From the NCBI GenBank assembly GCA_003228735.1, contig QIFG01000043.1:1-38681 (forward strand): DNA of 38,681 bases. The letters run 5' to 3'. The translations under genes and the position numbers were made by a program. Under the pieces are notes generated by a model. That model ran no database searches. It had not been told where the DNA came from and saw only the letters and a program-made list of their open reading frames with translations. Position 1 is the first letter of the stretch. Each line of letters opens with the position of its first letter. Of the stretch, positions 33,547 through 38,681 are shown piece after piece. Source of the DNA: Zetaproteobacteria bacterium (GTDB taxonomy: Bacteria; Pseudomonadota; Zetaproteobacteria; Mariprofundales; Mariprofundaceae).

Positions 33547-33789
33547 CTACATATCCGGGGAGTCCAGGGGGAAAATGGGGAATACCGGGTTAAATGTTGA
33601 GAAATAAAGGTTTAAGGGGACTATAAACGGGCTGAAAAAATTGGCCGGAAAAAAACAGAATCCCGAAAAAACACCAACTGCGACACATGGTTTTATAATT
33701 ATGTATTTATTTATGGCCTCTTCAGTTATTCCAGCGTTCTTTTCCCGAAGCAACTTCACTAATACGGGCAGCAGATTAGGGGCTTCCAT
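33547..33789 (-). CDS. Small hypothetical membrane protein, 80 residues
   Basis: The start at 33789 is preceded by AGGAGG at good spacing, so translation is likely. The N-terminal third (MEAPNLLPVLVKLLREKNAG) is a soluble amphipathic helix. It is followed by a hydrophobic segment (about residues 30-58) and a Phe/Pro-rich tail. No family is recognised. The tail composition and AT-rich codons differ from the neighbouring core genes, as for recently gained DNA. The far C-terminus might have been altered by a frameshift. It lies on the same strand as the PIN-domain gene, 159 bases away. Confidence 0.5.
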   Translation of the reverse strand: MEAPNLLPVLVKLLREKNAGITEEAINKYIIIKPCVAVGVFSGFCFFPANFFSPFIVPLNLYFSTFNPVFPIFPLDSPDM

Positions 33790-33948
33790 TTCAATTCCTC
33801 CTGATTCTACAAGTGGTGCCCACCGTCAAAGTTCAGCGGAGCGCCGGGTTGAGTACCGTAATCAATCTTTGCCTGTCCACTCTGGAAGAGCAACACCAAA
33901 TTTCCGGTTTACTCGTCGATTGAAATCGTCGCGTTCAGCAATCTTCGT

Positions 33949-34476
33949 TCAGATGAACACCACGGCCTCGGAATCGGAAAGAATCTTCACAACGTCCTTA
34001 AGCTTGTCGCGGTTTCCAAGGATCCCACCCGGTTGAATTTTTGAACATCCGTCGCGCGTTACTAAGATCGCCGCATAGTGCGCAGCTTCGTAGACGATCT
34101 TAACGTCATTACGTTCGTTGTCCGTCTTGGCACCTTCAGGGAATAGGGCGGCTTCGATCTTCCCGTAAACCGGATCGCTGGGATTTATGTTCTCGTCAGT
34201 TAAGGTGAAAATTTGGGACAGCGCTTTTTTTGTTCGCGCAAGGTCGCCACCAGCCTGTGCCTCCTTGAAACTTACCCCGGACATATTTACGAGTATCAGC
34301 TCCTCTTCCGCCCATCTTTCTATTTTGTTCATTGCTTCCAGATTGCCCCGGGCGTTGATCAAGTTCGTGTCTATGTGAAAGACAGGGGTGTAGAGCATTC
34401 GTCGCTGCATCTCAATGGTCATTGCATCACCCCAAGAAGCCCAACTAAGGAAATATGAGTAATTGGTATTCCACAT
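33949..34476 (-). CDS. PIN-like domain protein
   Basis: A 175-residue protein. From about residue 34 it has the PIN-nuclease pattern: FHIDTNLINARG (first Asp), a conserved Glu-containing stretch VNMSGVSFKEAQ, ERNDVKIVYEAAHYAAILVTRDG (central Asp and later Asp), and a final strand VKILSDSEAVVFI. PIN domains are metal-dependent ribonucleases, often VapC-type toxins. This one is longer than VapC (about 130 residues) and carries an N-terminal extension with NTNYSYFLSWASWGDAMT. No antitoxin gene is obvious beside it. AGGAGG precedes ATG 34476. It may act alone in RNA processing or defence; nothing in the sequence decides this. Confidence 0.65.
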   Translation of the reverse strand: MWNTNYSYFLSWASWGDAMTIEMQRRMLYTPVFHIDTNLINARGNLEAMNKIERWAEEELILVNMSGVSFKEAQAGGDLARTKKALSQIFTLTDENINPSDPVYGKIEAALFPEGAKTDNERNDVKIVYEAAHYAAILVTRDGCSKIQPGGILGNRDKLKDVVKILSDSEAVVFI

Positions 34477-34579
34477 ATTTCCCTCCTGTAGATGGATATC
34501 TATTCCACCAAATTGCATATTAAGCCGCAAAAGGATAACCGGGTCAGGCATGAGTTGCTGAGTTCTGATTGCTGCCAAA

Positions 34580-34898
34580 TCAACGGTTTAATTCTGCGCC
34601 GCATTTTGCGCACTTTTCAGGTGCTGAAAGGATTTTTTTGTGGGCAAGCATCCGCCCGCATGCCTCACAAAAGTAGAAACCTCTCAGGTTTGTAAAAATG
34701 ATCGCCGCAACGGCAGGCACAAGGGCGTAATAACCTCTGACGGGAAAGTTCAACAGCCAGACCAAGCAGCGCACACCCCAGGCCGATGATGGCTATCGGC
34801 CATATCCGTTTCTTGACCGCAATATCCATATTGATGGAAAAAATCGCCAACCGTACGCCGATGAACAGCACCCAGAAAAAGATAAACAGAAAAACCAT
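34580..34898 (-). pseudogene. Membrane protein with C-terminal zinc ribbon, interrupted by a frameshift
   Basis: Two overlapping frames look like halves of one protein. The first (from ATG 34898) encodes two transmembrane segments (VFLFIFFWVLFIGVRLAIF; WPIAIIGLGCALLGLAV). The second, ending at 34580, continues with a third segment (ALVPAVAAIIFTNL) and a zinc ribbon with two CxxC pairs (FYFCEACGRM; KCAKCGAELN). The switch lies near 34745-34755 and requires a one-base shift. The joined product is about 105 residues with a sensible layout. A sequencing error, a true pseudogene or two short genes are the options. It follows gltP on the same strand. Confidence 0.45.
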
Positions 34899-34907
34899 CG
34901 CCTGTGT

Positions 34908-36140
34908 TCAATCTCTACTCCCTTCGCTTCCTGCATTATTCCCGGTAAGCCTGCCGACCACGGCAGCGCCAACGGCATCGCCGTAGACATTGACCGTCGT
35001 ACGGCAGCGATCCAGAAACCAGTCGATGGCCAGAATCAGGCCGATGCCTTCCAGCGGCAGACCCACGGCCTCCAGCACAATCACCATCGTCACCAGCCCC
35101 GCTTCAGGAATACCGGCCGCACCGATGGCCGCCATGGTGGCTGTCACCAGCACAATCATCTGCTGGCCGAAGGTCAAATCAATGCCCATGGCCTGGGCGA
35201 TGAACAGCACCGCCACGGCCTCATACAATGCCGTGCCGTCCATATTGATGGTTGCACCCAGCGGCAGCACAAAACGGCGTGCAGGCTTGGGCACACCCGC
35301 CATCTTCACGCCTTCCATCGTCAACGGCAGCGTGGCGCTTGATGAGGCAGTCGAAAATGCAGTCATCAATGCCGTGGCCAGATGTCCGAGGTATTCGGCC
35401 ACCGAACGGCGCGCAATAAACAGCAGCACGGAGCACAGAAAAGCAGCATGGATCAGCAGGCCCGAAATCACTGCCAGCGCATATTTCGCCAGACCGGCAA
35501 GCTGTGCAAAGAAGGCGTCACCGCCACCGGCTTCGCCGAGCTTGCTGGCGATCAGGGCGAATACGCCGATGGGCGCAAACCACATAATCCATCCAACCAT
35601 CTTCATCATGGCCTCGTTCAGGCCTTCGAAAAAGCGCAATACTGTTTCGCCGCGTTCACCGAGCATGGACAGGGCGGCGGCAAAGGCGATGCAGAAAACG
35701 ATGATCGGCAACAGCTTCATTTCGGCTGCGGCGGCAATGATGTTCGGGTGTACGAGCGACAGGATCAGGTCGGTAATGCCGACATCCCCCAGCGCGCGTG
35801 AGGGCGCCTGCATATCACCGAGCGGCACACCGACACCGGGCCGCCACAGGTTCGCCATAAGCAGCCCGATGGAGACGGCAATAAAGGTTGTCGTTGCATA
35901 GTAAGCGACGCTGATGCCGCCCAGGCGCCCAAGCTTGCGCACATCGCCAAGCCCTGCCACGCCAGTGATCACGCTGGCCACCACCAGGGGAACGATCAGC
36001 ATCTTCAGTGCGGTCAGGAACAGATCGCCGAGCCATTTGACCGAAACCATGGCCTCGCCACCGACATAGCCTGCGCCAAAGCCGGCCACGACAGCCGCGA
36101 TCATCAGCCACAGCAGCAACCTCTCGCCAGCCCGGATCAT
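34908..36140 (-). CDS. Dicarboxylate/amino acid:cation symporter (DAACS family)
   Basis: A 410-residue sodium- or proton-coupled symporter with the glutamate-transporter fold. The conserved serine-rich hairpin TAFSTASSSATLPLTMEG, the NMDGTALYE motif, GIPEAG and the DWFLDRCRTTVNVYGDAVGAAVV helix are all present. These form the substrate and cation sites of GltP, DctA and SstT-type carriers. The helix 8 Arg/Asp pair (DRCRTTVN) suggests an acidic substrate such as glutamate, aspartate or a C4-dicarboxylate. The gene overlaps the nucleotidyltransferase gene upstream by 4 bases and ends the glnD operon. Confidence 0.92.
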   Translation of the reverse strand: MIRAGERLLLWLMIAAVVAGFGAGYVGGEAMVSVKWLGDLFLTALKMLIVPLVVASVITGVAGLGDVRKLGRLGGISVAYYATTTFIAVSIGLLMANLWRPGVGVPLGDMQAPSRALGDVGITDLILSLVHPNIIAAAAEMKLLPIIVFCIAFAAALSMLGERGETVLRFFEGLNEAMMKMVGWIMWFAPIGVFALIASKLGEAGGGDAFFAQLAGLAKYALAVISGLLIHAAFLCSVLLFIARRSVAEYLGHLATALMTAFSTASSSATLPLTMEGVKMAGVPKPARRFVLPLGATINMDGTALYEAVAVLFIAQAMGIDLTFGQQMIVLVTATMAAIGAAGIPEAGLVTMVIVLEAVGLPLEGIGLILAIDWFLDRCRTTVNVYGDAVGAAVVGRLTGNNAGSEGSRD

Positions 36141-36826
36141 CCGGCGCCCCCGATGAGTTTTCTTGCCCGTATCAAATCGCGCGGCCGGCCGATATCGAGC
36201 CAGCCCCCCCGGTGCACCACGCCAAACAATAGTTCCCTGTCTATCAGGCTTTGCAATACCGTCATCAGCGGAAAGATATCGCCCTGCGAATAAGACTCAA
36301 ATGCGAGAGCATCAAATACGGCCACGCCGGCATAAGTATAGCGGTGTTCCTTTTTGCGGGTACGCACAATCCTGTGGCCGGCAAGATCAAAGTCTCCCTG
36401 CGGGCGATGGGAGGGATTTTCCACCAGTGCCAGACAGCCGCCGCCAGAAGGACAGAAGGCGGCCAGGCGCGACAGATCGACATCAGCGAGCACATCCACG
36501 TTGTGTACGGCAAACAGGCCCGTACCCGGCAGCACCGGCAATGCCGTCGCCACGCCACCACCTGAATCCAGCAGTACATCCTCATGGCTGATATGGATAC
36601 GCAGGCCAAAGCGTGAGCCATCCCCCAGTGCCTGAATCAACTGATCGGCATGGTAATGCGCATTGACGGCCACATCGCGCACCCCCTGGGAAACCAACTG
36701 CCGCAGCACATGCGCAATCATCGGCTGATCCGCCACCTCGACCAGAGCCTTGGGACAATGACGCGTCAGCCACTTCAATCTTGTGCCGAGGCCTGCGGCC
36801 AGCACAACTGCCCGGTCAACCTGCAA
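36137..36826 (-). CDS. murU: MurU-type sugar-1-phosphate nucleotidyltransferase
   Basis: A 229-residue nucleotidyltransferase with AVVLAAGLGTRLKWLTRHCPKALVEVADQPMI (GxGxRxxPxxxxxPK-like signature), HISHEDVLLDSGGGV, AVHNVDVLADVDL (metal aspartate) and the C-terminal GGWLDIGRPRDLIRA. It resembles MurU, which activates N-acetylmuramate 1-phosphate in cell-wall recycling, and also mannose-1-phosphate guanylyltransferases. No amgK kinase gene is beside it, so the symbol is a best guess. The start is TTG 36826 and overlaps the membrane-protein gene upstream by 11 bases. Confidence 0.78.
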   Translation of the reverse strand: MQVDRAVVLAAGLGTRLKWLTRHCPKALVEVADQPMIAHVLRQLVSQGVRDVAVNAHYHADQLIQALGDGSRFGLRIHISHEDVLLDSGGGVATALPVLPGTGLFAVHNVDVLADVDLSRLAAFCPSGGGCLALVENPSHRPQGDFDLAGHRIVRTRKKEHRYTYAGVAVFDALAFESYSQGDIFPLMTVLQSLIDRELLFGVVHRGGWLDIGRPRDLIRARKLIGGAG

Positions 36827-37076
36827 GGCGATATGCCCTCCAAAGCCCCCAGGCGTTGATCAGAACCCAGAAAACTTCCAGCACGATCAGGCCAAGGTTG
36901 TGATAAATCAGCGCGACAACAAACAGCACAAGACCGCCGGCCAGGCTGATCGAGCAATACCAGGCCAGTTTTTCCGGCCGGGTTACCGTCAGCATATAGG
37001 CCCCCAGAATCAGAACCGAGCCGATCATGCCCAGCACCTGCTCGGGCGTGGAAAAGTCCCAGTGATAAGGGCTCAT
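36816..37076 (-). CDS. CBU_0592-like small three-helix membrane protein
   Basis: An 86-residue protein with three hydrophobic segments. The family pattern is visible: QVLGMIGSVLILGAYMLT, RPEKLAWYCSISLAGGLVL, LIYHNLGLIVLEVFWVLINAWGLWRAY. CBU_0592-like proteins are conserved integral membrane proteins of unknown role. The ATG overlaps the patatin stop as ATGA, and the stop overlaps the next gene. Confidence 0.8.
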   Translation of the reverse strand: MSPYHWDFSTPEQVLGMIGSVLILGAYMLTVTRPEKLAWYCSISLAGGLVLFVVALIYHNLGLIVLEVFWVLINAWGLWRAYRLAG

Positions 37077-37975
37077 GCTTTCAGCAACCGCTTCAGCTCC
37101 GGCAACACCTCAAGGGCCGCCTCCCGGCCTTTGGCGACCTCGCGCTCCGGCTCGGCAAAATCATGCCACTGGGTATATCCAACCAGTGGCTCAATCAACA
37201 CATCGGCATGGGCCTTCTCATGGCGCCTCAGATACAGGGATTTTATCCCGGCCGCCCAATCCAGCATGCCCATGACAGTGGCCGGGGGATGATCGGGGTC
37301 GGGCCGCGCACCGGTGTTCACGGCGACAACCAGTTGATCCTCACTCGCAATCATACGCGCCTCTGCAGCGGGCACTTCCGAGGCCAGGCCGCCATCCAGA
37401 TACATCTCTCCATCGATCTCCACCGGATTGAATACAGCCGGGATCGCCATACTCGCCGCCAGGGACCGGGACAAAGCCCCCCCTGAAAACATATGGCACT
37501 CCCCGCCAGGAAACCTGGTGGCTGTGACATGCAATGGAATCCGCATGTCCCTGAAACGACCCTCAGGGCACAGGGCCTCGACGATATCAATGAGTATCTG
37601 CACATCCAGAAAGGCGATGTCCGTCAGCCCCCTGGCATACAGGATGCTTTGCCTCGCCGCGGAACTCAGCCTGGACAGCCAGCTGTCGTCCTGGGCGTCA
37701 CTTTCCTCCAGTATGGGTAGATCCAGCCCCTGAAAGTCATCGGACCGTATATATTCCAGCACGCGTTTGCGTACAGCCACGGCATCCGGATTGAGCGCAT
37801 ACATAGCCCCGAATAGTGCGCCTATGCTTGTGCCGACAATGGCGTCGGGCTTCAGATCATGCTCTTCGAGCACCTCCAGCACGCCAAGATGGGCCAGCCC
37901 CCGCCCTCCGCCACCGGATAGCGCCAGCACAAAACCGTCCTTCTTGTGACCGAATTTATTATTGAGCCACCTCAT
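37073..37975 (-). CDS. Patatin-like phospholipase, RssA family
   Basis: A 300-residue patatin. The oxyanion loop is LALSGGGGRGLAHLGVLEVL, the nucleophilic serine is in GTSIGALFGAMYAL (GxSxG), and the second dyad residue is in MYLDGGLASEVP (DG motif). These form the Ser-Asp dyad of cytoplasmic phospholipase A-type enzymes such as RssA. The C-terminal half (IKSLYLRRHEKAHADVLIEPLV) fits the family. It overlaps glnD by 4 bases (ATGA). Confidence 0.92.
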   Translation of the reverse strand: MRWLNNKFGHKKDGFVLALSGGGGRGLAHLGVLEVLEEHDLKPDAIVGTSIGALFGAMYALNPDAVAVRKRVLEYIRSDDFQGLDLPILEESDAQDDSWLSRLSSAARQSILYARGLTDIAFLDVQILIDIVEALCPEGRFRDMRIPLHVTATRFPGGECHMFSGGALSRSLAASMAIPAVFNPVEIDGEMYLDGGLASEVPAAEARMIASEDQLVVAVNTGARPDPDHPPATVMGMLDWAAGIKSLYLRRHEKAHADVLIEPLVGYTQWHDFAEPEREVAKGREAALEVLPELKRLLKA

Positions 37976-38681
37976 GAGTCCTCCGGAAGTTCCGCCACCT
38001 GCTGCAACCTGTTAAAGACATCATCAACAGCTTTAGCATGCAGCGGATTCCCCTGCCTGTCTGCCAGAAAGAACACATCGACCACCTTTTCACCAAATGT
38101 TGATATCGAAGCGCCGCGTATGTCCACTCCGGCAGTGGCAATGGCATGGGACAATTCGGCCAGAAGCCCCGGTCGGTCGGCCGCAGACACCTGGATAGCC
38201 GTCTGCCGGCTGGAAGCAAAAGGCAGTTCGCGCACCACTACCGGCAGCCGCCGCATCAGTACATTCACCTTCATGACCTCAGTCGGCGGCTCAAAATGAG
38301 CGCCTTCCAACACCTTCTCAATGCGGGCCTTCAAGCGCTCGATATCGTTCTCAATCCGCATCGGCTTTCTGCCTGCATCCTGTACATGAAACACATCCAG
38401 CACCTGGCCTTCCCTGATATCAAAGGCATGGGCGGCAACGATTTCAATATGGACAGCCGCAATCGCTGAAGTCAGGCCAGCAAACAGGCCTTCGCGATTT
38501 TTTGCCAGCACCAGAATCTGCGTTTCGCCGCGCATATCATCCGTGCGGATATCAACGGCCTGGCCGCGCTTCCCTTTTCGCAGCAGCCGCACCACATGCT
38601 TGAGCTGTCTGGGGCGGAAATGCATGACAGGCCGCCAGGGTAAACGCTTCAGCAATCGCCCGGCAGCCCGACGCTCTTCGG
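37972..38681 (-). CDS. glnD: GlnD uridylyltransferase/uridylyl-removing enzyme, C-terminal part only
   Basis: The frame is open from the right window edge to a stop at 37972. It encodes the C-terminal 235 or so residues of GlnD, mainly its two ACT domains: TQILVLAKNREGLFAGLTSAIAAVHIEIVAAH and TAIQVSAADRPGLLAELSHAIATAGVDIRGA. GlnD senses glutamine through these domains and modifies PII proteins. The nucleotidyltransferase and HD domains lie outside the window. It is the first visible gene of the overlapped operon running to the symporter gene. Confidence 0.92.
   Translation of the reverse strand, partial: EERRAAGRLLKRLPWRPVMHFRPRQLKHVVRLLRKGKRGQAVDIRTDDMRGETQILVLAKNREGLFAGLTSAIAAVHIEIVAAHAFDIREGQVLDVFHVQDAGRKPMRIENDIERLKARIEKVLEGAHFEPPTEVMKVNVLMRRLPVVVRELPFASSRQTAIQVSAADRPGLLAELSHAIATAGVDIRGASISTFGEKVVDVFFLADRQGNPLHAKAVDDVFNRLQQVAELPEDS

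Overview
The window comes from a Gram-negative proteobacterium of mid-50s GC with outer-membrane biogenesis genes, type IV pili and LPS heptose genes. Gene orders such as pilMNO-pilQ-aroK-aroB, lpoA/rsmI-yraN-SIS-dolP and secA-argJ-mutT are those of Gamma-, Beta- and Zetaproteobacteria. A Zetaproteobacterium or deep gamma-like lineage is my inference; no marker here fixes the species.

Layout. Bases 1-1520 are accessory: a broken hicA next to hicB, a Dabb-domain lipoprotein gene, and a higBA toxin-antitoxin pair with a clear promoter. Bases 1557-9431 are core housekeeping on the minus strand (mutT, argJ, secA, an aminotransferase, aroB, aroK). They are interrupted by two copies of a dispersed repeat and by a 285-bp MITE-like element between aroK and aroB. 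Bases 9433-14300 are the pilus assembly operon pilM-pilN-pilO-pilQ, which has no pilP. Bases 14406-20082 hold the most unusual locus: two paralogous secreted Asn/Ser-rich, six-cysteine proteins on the minus strand bracket a four-gene plus-strand glycan cluster (GT2 glycosyltransferase, NAD-dependent epimerase, DegT aminotransferase, polytopic GT-C-like protein). The paralogues adjoin pilM on one side and the minor-pilin operon fimT-pilV-pilW-pilX on the other. Bases 22535-27250 carry PBP1A and its probable activator LpoA, convergent, with a third repeat copy between them.

Bases 27276-32969 form a tightly overlapped plus-strand operon: rsmI, yraN, gmhA-like, a deoxyhypusine-synthase-like gene, a tiny membrane ORF, dolP, hldE C-terminal type adenylyltransferase, pdxB and orn. 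A small conserved gene, a terminator and tRNA-Phe(GAA) follow. Between the tRNA and 34900 lies a short accessory patch (small membrane protein, PIN-domain protein, frameshifted zinc-ribbon membrane gene). The right end is an operon read leftwards: glnD (3' part only), a patatin, a CBU_0592-like membrane protein, a MurU-type nucleotidyltransferase and a dicarboxylate/amino-acid symporter.

Working model (inference): the SDR and DegT enzymes make an amino sugar nucleotide, the GT2 enzyme loads it on a polyprenyl carrier, and the GT-C-like protein transfers it in the periplasm. The likeliest acceptors in context are the Asn/Ser-rich paralogues or pilus proteins. An Arn-like lipid A modification pathway is the main alternative.
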